IMG/VR virus record: IMGVR_UViG_3300046747_000393
Span: 1 to 34,002 of that record
DNA length: 34,002 nt
From: a virus
Reading direction: 5' to 3' (one strand)
A program made the position numbers and the translations under genes. Below, one piece after another: positions 17,070-23,617 of this stretch (position 1 is the first letter of the stretch; each line of letters opens with the position of its first letter). The notes beneath the pieces are model-generated. The model made no database searches, was not told where the DNA came from, and worked only from the letters and a program-made list of their open reading frames with translations.

Positions 17070-17078
17070 AATGACCCC

Positions 17079-17330
17079 ATGAGCACCCCGAAGCGCCCGT
17101 CAGAGATGGTCATCTACAACATGGATGGGCCTCTCCAAATGATCCAGCCGCGGCCGACAGCCGAGCAGCTGGTGGAATGGAACAAGTTAGTTTTCGCCGA
17201 CGAAGGCGAGCTCCTCGTGGAGGAGCCATACATCGTCGACGTGGCCACAGGCGCGCGCCTCGCTGGCCAAATCCCGGCGGATGTTTCGGTGGCGTTGGTA
17301 GTACTCCGTTCGCTGCGCCCCCCAGATTAA
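17079..17330 (+). CDS. Small hypothetical protein
   Basis: The 83-aa product (MSTPKRPSEMVIYNMDG onward) has a mixed alpha/beta pattern with a central acidic stretch (FADEGELLVEEPYIVDVATG) and a hydrophobic C-terminal helix (VSVALVVLRSLRP). It has no cysteines, no signal peptide and no family that I recognise. An intrinsic terminator follows 33 bp after its stop, making it the last gene of the segment that starts with the capsid and HNH genes. Confidence 0.55.
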   Translation: MSTPKRPSEMVIYNMDGPLQMIQPRPTAEQLVEWNKLVFADEGELLVEEPYIVDVATGARLAGQIPADVSVALVVLRSLRPPD

Positions 17331-17362
17331 CCGCATTGAGCCATTCATTCTCGTTCACCGAC

Positions 17363-17390
17363 AGCGGCCCTTTTGGGCCGCTTTTCATTT
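17363..17390 (+). terminator. Intrinsic terminator
   Basis: AGCGGCCC, loop TTTT, GGGCCGCT (17363-17382) is followed by TTTCATTT. The 8-bp stem is perfect. It ends the transcript carrying the small 17079 gene, 46 bp before the glycosyltransferase-like gene. Confidence 0.8.
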
Positions 17391-17435
17391 CCGGAGCAAA
17401 ATCGCGATCCGACTTTATAAAGGCCTCCCCTAACT

Positions 17436-18383
17436 ATGCGCGCTGATTTATTAGCGGTTTTTATTGCTTACACCAATCCGATGCGCTGGCGGTCGCGATT
17501 GCTGAATTATCTGCGCTGCGAAGAGGAATTGCTGGCTGCCGGCGTATGCCTCGTTACGGCTGAGTGCGCCTATCGCGACCGACCGTTCGAGCTTCTAGAC
17601 CGCGCCGGCGTCATCCGCGTCCGGGTGCGCGGGCAAGACGTGTTGTGGCTGAAGGAGAACCTGCTCGAGCTCGCCGCTCATGCCGCAGGCGATTGGCAAT
17701 ACGGCGCCACGCTCGACGGCGATACGCAGTTCCCCGATCGACGCTGGGCGAGTGAGACCGTGCATGCGCTGCAGCTACATCCCGTGGTTCAGATCTCTAG
17801 CGAAATGGTGTCGCTGGGGCCGCACGGTGAGCATGCCGGACACTCGGTCAGCATAGTCGAGATGCATCGGCGCCAACGGCTTTCCGACAGCCCGATCAAA
17901 CTCGGCCGCACTAAAGGCAATTCCGGTTCCGGCTGGGGCTATCCCGGCCTTGCCTGGGCGTACCGCCGATCGGCTTTCGACCGGCTTGGTGGCTTGCTCG
18001 ACAAATGCATCCTCGGTGGTGGCGATCATCATATGGCGTCGGGTCTGTTGGGCGTGCAGTTTGGGAGCGAGCACAACTACCATCTTAGCCCAGCCTATAA
18101 GGCTTATGTCGATACCTGGGGCGTGCGCGCCCAGCGCGTCGTTGAGGGTAATGTCGGGATCGTGCCTGGCCTCGTGCTGCATTATTGGCACGGTGCCTAC
18201 AAAAACCGCCGTTACAGTGAGCGGCCCGCAATCCTCCAGCAACACGAATACGATCCCGAGACTGACGTGCGCTACGACGCGACCGGTTTATTACAACTTG
18301 CTGGCAATAAGCCTCGCCTGCGAGATGACCTCTTACTTTATATGGCGGTGAGAAATGAAGATAGCGTCCAATTTGATACCTAG
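17436..18383 (+). CDS. Phage-encoded glycosyltransferase-like protein (GT-A type)
   Basis: The 315-aa protein reads like a GT-A-fold glycosyltransferase. LLAVFIAYTNPMRWRSR at the start resembles the nucleotide-binding entry strand, and a DxD metal motif is visible at residues 94-96 (ATLDGDTQF). GWGYPGLAWAYRRSAFDRLG (167-186) is followed by GGGDHHMA (194-201), matching the acceptor/catalytic GG(D/E)D-type segment of galactosyltransferase-like C-terminal domains. HYWHG lies at 249-253. The sugar donor and acceptor cannot be told. Phage glycosyltransferases may modify host surface glycans, phage DNA or virion proteins; its place among capsid and connector genes favours a virion protein (inference). 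It has no signal peptide or membrane segment. The next gene overlaps its end by 29 bp. Confidence 0.65.
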   Translation: MRADLLAVFIAYTNPMRWRSRLLNYLRCEEELLAAGVCLVTAECAYRDRPFELLDRAGVIRVRVRGQDVLWLKENLLELAAHAAGDWQYGATLDGDTQFPDRRWASETVHALQLHPVVQISSEMVSLGPHGEHAGHSVSIVEMHRRQRLSDSPIKLGRTKGNSGSGWGYPGLAWAYRRSAFDRLGGLLDKCILGGGDHHMASGLLGVQFGSEHNYHLSPAYKAYVDTWGVRAQRVVEGNVGIVPGLVLHYWHGAYKNRRYSERPAILQQHEYDPETDVRYDATGLLQLAGNKPRLRDDLLLYMAVRNEDSVQFDT

Positions 18384-18555
18384 CCGTTGGGTCAGCCTGA
18401 CACTACCGGGGGGCGCGCGCCCCCTTTGGACAAACGGCCGATTTGCCGTGCGTCGGGCCCAGGACGACAGCGCCACGATCGTCACCATGGCGGGCAAGGA
18501 GTTCTCTGTCGTAGAGGATGTCGAGGGCGTCAAGGCGCTGCTTTCTGGCATCTGA
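18355..18555 (+). CDS. Small hypothetical protein
   Basis: The 66-aa product overlaps the glycosyltransferase-like gene by 29 bp. Its C-terminal half (ATIVTMAGKEFSVVEDVEGV) recalls the strand-strand-helix core of small FlbD-like proteins, but the similarity is too slight to name it. The protein is basic in the first half and acidic in the second. The overlap and the well-spaced next gene (14 bp gap) suggest it is translated in the operon. No function is proposed. Confidence 0.5.
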   Translation: MKIASNLIPSRWVSLTLPGGARPLWTNGRFAVRRAQDDSATIVTMAGKEFSVVEDVEGVKALLSGI

Positions 18556-18569
18556 GAGGGAACGCAGCA

Positions 18570-19163
18570 ATGATCGACCTTATCACCCTGGTCGTACCGT
18601 TTGGCGCGGAGTCTGCGCCGATCTGCTCTTACGACCGCGGGTTCCAGGCGTACCTCGAGGATCCGCGGGCCGCCATCCCCCGCTGGCTGGTCGACGTTAC
18701 TCCGCGGGCGGCCCACGAATTTATGCATGGAGGATTTGCGTTGTACCAGCCACAGATGCGCCGCCGGCTATCGGGCGATATGGCCCAGCTGGTTCATGTC
18801 GACGGGCCAACATCCGTCAGTTTTGACGGGGAGATTTTTAAATCCGCAGAGACCGTCATGCCAAACGGCGCAGTCGCCCATGTGCTGTCGGTTCCGATTG
18901 AATCTGTTGCCGAATTCACGACCTCGCACCCGGGCTTCTCGGTCCCGTCCGCTGCCGAATACGAGGCGCCGCTGCGGAAAAAAGACGCGGTGGCCGAGCT
19001 GCATGCGGCCGCTGATGCTGTCGCCGGCTCGGACCACGACAGCAAGAAGAAGGTAGCCTCCCCTGCACCCCACGATGAGCTGGTAACAATCACCGCACAT
19101 GCGCCCGTCGAAATAGTGACCAAGGCCGAGAAGCCGCCGGCTAAGGCGGCGACGAAAACCTGA
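18570..19163 (+). CDS. Hypothetical protein with low-complexity Lys/Ala-rich tail
   Basis: The start at 18570 is preceded by GAGAGGG and gives 197 aa; a longer frame from 18387 overlaps the previous gene and lacks protein-like sequence. Residues 1-135 form a plausible alpha/beta domain (MIDLITLVVPFGAESAPICS, WLVDVTPRAAHEFMHGGFAL, SGDMAQLVHVDGPTSVSFDG). Residues 135-197 are a polar, Ala/Lys-rich tail (APLRKKDAVAELHAAADAV, ending PPAKAATKT). It lies just before the head-tail connector and may be a head-associated accessory protein. I recognise no family. Confidence 0.55.
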   Translation: MIDLITLVVPFGAESAPICSYDRGFQAYLEDPRAAIPRWLVDVTPRAAHEFMHGGFALYQPQMRRRLSGDMAQLVHVDGPTSVSFDGEIFKSAETVMPNGAVAHVLSVPIESVAEFTTSHPGFSVPSAAEYEAPLRKKDAVAELHAAADAVAGSDHDSKKKVASPAPHDELVTITAHAPVEIVTKAEKPPAKAATKT

Positions 19164-19173
19164 GCCCGCGGTC

Positions 19174-19365
19174 ATGCTTACCGCGCAGCAGTTCGCATCG
19201 CTCAGCTTTCTCGCCTGGGACTGCAACGGCGAGGTGCTCGCGCGCTCGCCGATCCGCGGCGACGCCAAGGTGCTGGTCGATCACGGGCTCGTGTTCGCCA
19301 AGGTCGGCGACGAGTGGACGACGCTTGTGCTCACCCCAAAGGGTCTGCGACAGCTCGCGTCTTGA
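19174..19365 (+). CDS. Small hypothetical protein, winged-helix-like C-terminus
   Basis: The 63-aa product starts 10 bp after the previous gene. Its second half (AKVLVDHGLVFAKVGDEW, TTLVLTPKGLRQLAS) resembles the recognition helix and wing of small winged-helix proteins (pattern LVxxGLV...LxLTxxGxxxL), but the N-terminal helix of such folds is short here. It could be a small DNA-binding protein or a head-tail accessory protein. The neighbouring connector gene starts 25 bp downstream after GAGGT. Confidence 0.5.
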   Translation: MLTAQQFASLSFLAWDCNGEVLARSPIRGDAKVLVDHGLVFAKVGDEWTTLVLTPKGLRQLAS

Positions 19366-19390
19366 GGATCAACGGGATCGAGGTCACTAA

Positions 19391-20020
19391 ATGCCGCAAT
19401 TTGCGAGCCTGGACGACCTCAAAGAATGGCTGACCCTCGGCCAGACCGCATTTCCGCCTACCGATGATCGGCTGTTGACGCGACTCTTGGTCCGCTGTAG
19501 CGCCATAATTGAAAGCTACTTAAATCGTCCACTAGGGCTGGCGACTTACGAAGAGACCATCGACGATTGGGGCGGCTGGCGCGGCGACCGCCGATTAGTG
19601 CTGTGCGTTACGCCGATTGTTTCCGTGGTGTCGCTGAACGTCGGGGGCATCGCGGTACCGCCGGCTCCAAATCCTCATGGCGGGGGCTATTTCATCTATC
19701 GGACCCACTTGACGCTGCAGGGATGGTGGTTCCCTAGCTGCGGGCCGATTGTCGTCCGGTACACTGGCGGCTATGCGGTCATCCCCGACGACATTGTCGA
19801 GGTGTGCCTCGAAATGGCCGCGCGTAAGTACAAGGAACGCGGTCGCATCGGCCAGCGATCGGCATCGATCGGCGGTGCCGAGACGGTCTCTTATGACACA
19901 CTCATGTTTGGCACGGCGCGGATCCAGAGCGACATTCAGGCGATGCTGAACTCGTACCGGCGGGTGTCCCAGGTCGCCATGCCGACCCTCATCCCTCCCC
20001 CCGAACAATGCTTACGATAG
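19391..20020 (+). CDS. Head-tail connector protein (gp6-like)
   Basis: The 209-aa protein has the signature of gp6/QLRG-type connectors: SLDDLKEWL, then a helical bundle segment RLLTRLLVRCSAIIESYLNR, a beta insertion (residues 55-120), YTGGYAVIPDDIVEVCLEMA and ARKYKERGRIGQRSASIGGA, ending in a helical tail. These proteins form the ring below the portal that closes the filled head and receives the tail. It lies in the expected position, ahead of an HK97 gp10-like gene that overlaps it by 13 bp. The 209-aa length is above the usual 100-200, owing to the beta insertion. Confidence 0.8.
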   Translation: MPQFASLDDLKEWLTLGQTAFPPTDDRLLTRLLVRCSAIIESYLNRPLGLATYEETIDDWGGWRGDRRLVLCVTPIVSVVSLNVGGIAVPPAPNPHGGGYFIYRTHLTLQGWWFPSCGPIVVRYTGGYAVIPDDIVEVCLEMAARKYKERGRIGQRSASIGGAETVSYDTLMFGTARIQSDIQAMLNSYRRVSQVAMPTLIPPPEQCLR

Positions 20021-20484
20021 ACCTCATCGGCGACCGCGAGCTCGTCGCCAAGCTCGACGCTACGCCATGGGCGTTACGCGGCGGCGTCGCGCGCACGATG
20101 ACGCGACTCTCGATAGAAACTGAACTCCTCGTCAAGCAGAAGCTGTCCGGCCAGGTGTTGAGGGTCAGAAGTGGCGCGTTGCGGGCGAGTATACGGGCTC
20201 GAGTCTCGGAGAGCATGTCGGCCATAACGGCCACGATCAGCAGCACCGGCGTCCGTTACGCTGCCATCCATGAATTTGGCGGGACGATCCACATCCCGGA
20301 GATCACGCCGCAGAAGGCGTCTGTCCTGGCATTCCAGATCGGCGGGCAGACGATCTTCGCCATGCGTGCCAAGGCCCATGACGTGCGCATTCCGCAGCGC
20401 AGCTTTATGGCCTCTGCGCTTAGAGAGATGCAGCCGCGAATCCGCTCCGAACTACAGGACGCCGTCAACAAGGCTCTGAAATGA
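20008..20484 (+). CDS. HK97 gp10-like head-tail joining/minor tail protein
   Basis: The 158-aa protein matches the HK97-gp10 family pattern: KLSGQVLRVRSGALRASIRA, VRYAAIHEFGGTIHIPE, a short insertion, DVRIPQRSFMASALREMQPR and a C-terminal helix. Members form a ring at the head-tail interface or neck of siphophages. It starts inside the connector gene and its end overlaps the following sedolisin gene by ATGA, so all three are translationally coupled. Length and motif order are normal for the family. Confidence 0.85.
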   Translation: MLTIDLIGDRELVAKLDATPWALRGGVARTMTRLSIETELLVKQKLSGQVLRVRSGALRASIRARVSESMSAITATISSTGVRYAAIHEFGGTIHIPEITPQKASVLAFQIGGQTIFAMRAKAHDVRIPQRSFMASALREMQPRIRSELQDAVNKALK

Positions 20485-21485
20485 TGAAACCTTACGTGAA
20501 GATGCCGGCGGTTCAGGCGATGAGCTGGTCGGTGCCGGGGCTGTGCGCCGCTTATGGGTGGCCGACCAGCTTACCCGGCGGCGGCGTGATCGGCATCGGC
20601 GAGCTCGGTGGCGGCTGGCTGGCTAGTGATATGGCCCAGTTCTTTAAATCTATCGGTCAACCGGCGCCTGCGATTCTTGACGTATCGGTAGATGGTGCCC
20701 AAAACCATCCGGGGCACTCGGGCGCCGATGTTGAGGTGGCTCTCGATATTCAGGTCGCTGCTGCCGCTTATTTCGTCGCCACCGGCAAGCCGGCGTCGAT
20801 CCGGGTGTATTGGGCCAATAATACCGCCGCTGCTATTCCTGACGCCACGCGAAAAGCCGCCGCCGACGGCTGCGATGTCATGAGTTGGTCGTGGGGTGCC
20901 GACGAGGCTGATTGGGGTACGTCCGCGGTATTGCTGATGGAAACAGCCGCTCTGTATGCCACACAGAAAGGGACGATTGTCCTGGCTGCGTCTGGTGACG
21001 GCGGATCAGCGGACGGCGCTCCGGGCTCGAATGTCGATTGTCCGGCCTCTTGCCCGCACGTCATCGGAGTAGGCGGCACCGCAAAGACTACTACCACTGA
21101 AACAGTCTGGCGCGGTTCTGGCGGCGGATACTCTAAGGTTTTCCCTATGCCGCTGTGGCAAGCGGGCGCGCCTCACGGTCCTGGCAGGATGGTGCCGGAT
21201 GTTGCGGCTAACGCCGATCCCCAGACGGGCTATCCGATATTCTCCGGTGGTCAATGGATGGTCGTCGGCGGTACGAGCGCTGCGGCACCTTTCTGGGGCG
21301 CGCTGATCGCCGCGAGCGGTACGAAGCTCGGTTTTATCACGCCGACACTTTTCCTTAATCATCTCGCGTTCACCGACATCACGCGCGGAGCTAACGGCCG
21401 GTACCGCGCTCGCCCCGGCCCCGACGCCTGCAGTGGCCTAGGCTCGCCGTTAGGCGCGAGAATAGCCAAGCTCCTGATGCCGTGA
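20481..21485 (+). CDS. Sedolisin-family (S53) serine-carboxyl peptidase without pro-domain
   Basis: The 334-aa protein carries the full set of sedolisin motifs. E85 and D89 lie in GADVEVALDIQVA (the E-x3-D spacing of the catalytic pair), D173 lies in AASGDGGS (oxyanion Asp), and the nucleophile S266 lies in GGTSAAAP. The calcium site is represented by D299-I300 in FTDITRGANG and by G313 and D315 before SGLGSP. MSWSWG at 134-139 matches the conserved S-x-S-W-G strand. Sedolisins are usually made with an N-terminal pro-domain of about 170-200 residues that blocks and folds the enzyme, and are usually secreted; here both pro-domain and signal peptide are absent. It is coupled to both neighbours, suggesting a head-tail or tail-associated virion protease. 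The target is unknown. Confidence 0.85.
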   Translation: MMKPYVKMPAVQAMSWSVPGLCAAYGWPTSLPGGGVIGIGELGGGWLASDMAQFFKSIGQPAPAILDVSVDGAQNHPGHSGADVEVALDIQVAAAAYFVATGKPASIRVYWANNTAAAIPDATRKAAADGCDVMSWSWGADEADWGTSAVLLMETAALYATQKGTIVLAASGDGGSADGAPGSNVDCPASCPHVIGVGGTAKTTTTETVWRGSGGGYSKVFPMPLWQAGAPHGPGRMVPDVAANADPQTGYPIFSGGQWMVVGGTSAAAPFWGALIAASGTKLGFITPTLFLNHLAFTDITRGANGRYRARPGPDACSGLGSPLGARIAKLLMP

Positions 21486-21922
21486 GCCTGGTCCGCGAGG
21501 ACGTCTACGCAGCGCTCTGGGCGGTCGCATCGGAGGCGGCCGACTTCGTCACAGCCGAGCGTCGATTGCGCCATTGGTCCGATGTGGCCCCGGCCGAGCA
21601 GCCAGCGCTATTCATGACCCAGACCAAAATGATGGCGCAGATTAGCCAGCAAACTAACCTGCCCGTGACGTGGATGCTGCACGCTGAATTCTACATCTAC
21701 GTGCACTCGACGGAACCGTACCTAGCGCCGGCGATGGTCCTTAATCCGCTGCTCGACTCCGTGGTCGAGGCGCTGTGCTACGATTTGGCCGGCAGCGCGC
21801 AGCAGCTCGGCATGCCCGAGCGGGTCCGTTGGGTCCGCATCAACGGCGAAATTCAGACCGCCGAGGGCGTTCTCGGAGATCAGGAACTCGCGATAATCCC
21901 GGTAGAAATTCTCTGCCTTTAA
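21482..21922 (+). CDS. Tail terminator/completion-like protein
   Basis: The 146-aa product starts at GTG and overlaps the sedolisin stop by GTGA. It begins with a helix (REDVYAALWAVASEA), passes through WSDVAPAEQPALFMTQT and WMLHAEFYIYVHS, and ends with NPLLDSVVEALCYDLAG and GELAI-type strands (LGDQELAIIPVEILCL). This helix plus four-strand pattern, and the position before the tail tube gene, fit the small proteins that cap siphophage tails. The call relies as much on gene order as on sequence. No catalytic motif is visible. Confidence 0.6.
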   Translation: MSLVREDVYAALWAVASEAADFVTAERRLRHWSDVAPAEQPALFMTQTKMMAQISQQTNLPVTWMLHAEFYIYVHSTEPYLAPAMVLNPLLDSVVEALCYDLAGSAQQLGMPERVRWVRINGEIQTAEGVLGDQELAIIPVEILCL

Positions 21923-21944
21923 GATTCGTGGGCCTAAAAAGAGA

Positions 21945-21987
21945 AGCGGCCCCTGGATCTAGCACATCCGAGGAGCCGCTGGCTTTT
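21945..21987 (+). terminator. Probable bidirectional terminator
   Basis: AGCGGC 21945-21950 pairs with GCCGCT 21975-21980, and inside it GGAT 21955-21958 pairs with ATCC 21966-21969. TTTT follows at 21984 on the + strand, while the minus strand reads TCTCTTTTT after the same stem. It lies just after the stop at 21922 and would also end minus-strand transcripts coming from the island. Confidence 0.5.
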
Positions 21988-22144
21988 CCGGTCCCGGTGC
22001 CGAGATGTAACCCCGGCCACCAAGGTGGAGTCGGACTAAGAGAAGGCCGCCGACTCGTGCGCTGAGCTCGATTGTGTATGGCACGATCCAGCGCTCCCAG
22101 TCAAGTGGCTTTCGACGATCTTTGTGCCCCTGAGGGAAAAGCAA
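21959..22144 (-). CDS. Possible small minus-strand membrane-type protein
   Basis: On the minus strand a frame from a TTG at 22144 encodes 61 residues, including LDWERWIVPYTIELSARVGG, LLLVRLHLGG and a polar tail (ISAPGPEKPAAPRMC). It looks like a single membrane-associated helix flanked by charged residues. A shorter version from an internal GTG, preceded by GGGAG at 9 bases, would give about 41 residues. It ends inside the bidirectional terminator. Evidence is composition, a possible ribosome site and position only, and it may be chance. Confidence 0.25.
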   Translation of the reverse strand: MLFPQGHKDRRKPLDWERWIVPYTIELSARVGGLLLVRLHLGGRGYISAPGPEKPAAPRMC

Positions 22145-22295
22145 ACGGCTCCGCAGCTTTCGTTAAAACCACGGAGCCGCTTAAACGCTCGGCCAGCTAA
22201 GTCGTTAAGTAAAGTATCGCACAACGCCCTGCCTCTTTCAAGGGCTGTCTCCCGCGAATCCCTCCCCCTTTTTGGTGCCTTTGAAAGGCTAAAGC

Positions 22296-22469
22296 ATGCC
22301 CGACGACAAGCCAGAGGCTCCGCACGGCGTTGTCTCGACCGACGACATCATAGAGAAGTGGTGGACCGACAATTTTCCTGGATCGAGAGTCGCCCTCTAC
22401 GTCGATATATGGAATCACGCGTACAGCGCCAAGGAGGAGCTAAAGAAGCTCCTGAGAAAGGGTAAATAA
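22296..22469 (+). CDS. 57-aa hypothetical protein upstream of the tail tube gene
   Basis: This short gene starts at ATG 22296 after GAAAGG and stops at TAA 22467-22469, one base before the tail tube ATG. The product begins MPDDKPEAPHGVVSTDDIIE, continues KWWTDNFPGSRVALYVDIWN and ends KEELKKLLRKGK. It looks like a real protein: acidic N-terminus, amphipathic middle, basic helical C-terminus. Tight spacing to the tube gene supports translation in the tail operon. I know no family. Small proteins at this position could be tail accessory proteins, which is inference. Confidence 0.6.
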   Translation: MPDDKPEAPHGVVSTDDIIEKWWTDNFPGSRVALYVDIWNHAYSAKEELKKLLRKGK

Positions 22470-22470
22470 C

Positions 22471-23259
22471 ATGCCGCAGGTAAGTTTTGGTCCGGGCGCG
22501 ATGTGGGCCGAGCGGGTCGACGTCGTCGGAAGCGGTATCGGCCCGCGCCAGTTCGGCATCCTAGACAGCGTGTCGATTTCCTTCTCCCACACGGTCAAGG
22601 AACTCTACGGGCAGGGCCAATATCCCGCCGTCGTGACTCGGGGACAAGGCAAGATCACCGGGAAGGCCAAGCTGGCGCGCATCAACATGCGGCTCTACAG
22701 CGACATTTTCTGGGGGCTGACCCCCTCGACCGGTCAGCTCGGCGTCAGCCAGGACGAAAATGCCACTGTGCCGGCGTCGCCAACCTACACCGTCACGGTC
22801 GCAAACAGTGCCTCTTATCTCGACGATCTCGGCGTCTGGTACGGCCCAGGGGCGAGCGCCGGAGACACGTTCAACCGGGTCACGACCCCGACTAACGCCG
22901 GAGAGTATTCGGTCAACCTCTCCACTGGCGTCTACACGTTTGCCGCACCCGACGCCAGTCTGCCCGTCAGAATCAGCTATAAGTACAATGTGACCTCTCC
23001 TGGTCTCAAGCTCACGATAACGAACCAGCCGCAGGGCTTCACGCCGGCATGGAAATGCACGGTGTACAACAAAACCTCGCCCTCCTGCCCTACGGCCGGC
23101 ACCCAGGCATTGCCTATTGCGCTGCAGCTCAACGCTTGCGTCTCTACCACGCTGACCTTCCCGTTCGCGCAGGACTCGTTCAGTCAGCAGGACTTCGATT
23201 TCAGCGCGTTCGCCGATTGCTCCGATATCGTCGGCATTCTCAGCGTGCTGAAACAATGA
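22471..23259 (+). CDS. Major tail tube protein
   Basis: The 262-aa protein sits directly before the tail chaperone pair and has the composition of a siphophage tube subunit. GILDSVSISFSHTVKELYGQ is the start of the tube fold, GKITGKAKLARINMRLYSDI forms the inner helix and strand, and a middle insertion (about 90-170, SYLDDLGVWYGPGASAGDTF, GEYSVNLSTGVYTFAA) is a small beta domain probably projecting from the tail. LKLTITNQPQGFTPAWKCTV leads into the closing strands, ending in DFSAFADCSDIVGILSVLKQ. A hexameric tube is the known role of the family. The next gene overlaps by ATGA. Confidence 0.8.
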   Translation: MPQVSFGPGAMWAERVDVVGSGIGPRQFGILDSVSISFSHTVKELYGQGQYPAVVTRGQGKITGKAKLARINMRLYSDIFWGLTPSTGQLGVSQDENATVPASPTYTVTVANSASYLDDLGVWYGPGASAGDTFNRVTTPTNAGEYSVNLSTGVYTFAAPDASLPVRISYKYNVTSPGLKLTITNQPQGFTPAWKCTVYNKTSPSCPTAGTQALPIALQLNACVSTTLTFPFAQDSFSQQDFDFSAFADCSDIVGILSVLKQ

Positions 23260-23609
23260 TTCCTGGCGTAAAAATTCAGATGGGCGGACAGGATTGGCTT
23301 GTGCCTGCCCTCACGCTCGGCCAGCTGCGCCGCCTCAGGGAAGAGAGAAAAAATCTCAATAGCGGTGACGAAGACAAGACGCTCTCGGCAGTCTGCACCA
23401 TCGTCGCGACCGCGCTTTCCCGCAATTACCCGGACATGACGGAGCAAAGGGTCGAGGAACTGATCGACCTCGAAAACCGCGACCGTGTGGTGGCGGCCGT
23501 CCTGGGCAACTCTGGCCTCAAGCCGGGGGAAGCGGAAGCGGTGACGAGACAGAATGGGCCGCTGTCTATGGCCTTCTCGCCACCGCCTGCGGATACAGCT
23601 ATCCAGTAA
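23256..23609 (+). CDS. Tail assembly chaperone, gpG-like
   Basis: The start at 23256 overlaps the tube stop by ATGA; an upstream in-frame ATG at 23049 lies inside the tube gene and is rejected. The 117-aa product is mostly helical (GVKIQMGGQDWLVPALTLGQ, LRRLREERKNLNSG, TIVATALSRNYPDMTEQRVE, ELIDLENRDRVVAAVLGNSG) and has the normal size and content of the G chaperone that binds the tape measure. After LKPG the 0-frame tail is short and probably irrelevant, because the -1 frame carries conserved-looking sequence from about 23528 onward. G and G-T products in a fixed ratio are the known mode in siphophages. Confidence 0.75.
   Translation: MIPGVKIQMGGQDWLVPALTLGQLRRLREERKNLNSGDEDKTLSAVCTIVATALSRNYPDMTEQRVEELIDLENRDRVVAAVLGNSGLKPGEAEAVTRQNGPLSMAFSPPPADTAIQ
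23525..23531 (+). other. Candidate -1 programmed frameshift site
   Basis: GGGGGAA is read in frame 0 as G-GGG-GAA. A slip by one base lets the P-site GGG tRNA re-pair perfectly and continues as GGA-AGC. The -1 frame is open from 23363 to 23872 and reads GSGSGDETEWAAVYGLLATA before reaching the ATG at 23618, so the downstream ORF is almost certainly fused to G by slippage. The other canonical heptamer, AAAAAAT at 23348-23354, leads straight to a TAG at 23360 and cannot serve. Confidence 0.6.
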
Positions 23610-23617
23610 TCGACGCC

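Larger units (their letters stand above)
21923..22295 (+). other. 373-bp intergenic island with inverted repeats
   Basis: This is the longest + strand gap in the tail region. It holds the hairpin at 21945-21980, a second inverted repeat (CGGCTCCG 22146-22153 with CGGAGCCG 22172-22179, 18-base loop), a weak one (GCCCT 22226-22230 with AGGGC 22241-22245), and the motif GGAGCCGCT twice (21972-21980 and 22173-22181). Possible minus-strand small ORFs lie between the hairpins. The island separates the tail-terminator-like gene from the tail tube gene and looks like an inserted cargo slot. Confidence 0.5.

Noticed and set aside
18387-18569. Upstream extension of the 18570 gene
   Set aside because: Overlaps the small 18355 gene in another frame and reads as non-protein-like; GAGAGGG precedes the ATG at 18570.
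22124-22465. 113-codon + strand ORF across the intergenic island and the 57-aa gene
   Set aside because: Arg-rich non-protein-like sequence; the other frame from 22296 has a ribosome site, good composition and tight spacing to the tube gene.
23348-23354. Canonical slippery heptamer AAAAAAT in the gpG gene
   Set aside because: The -1 frame meets a TAG at 23360, so slippage here cannot yield the T extension.
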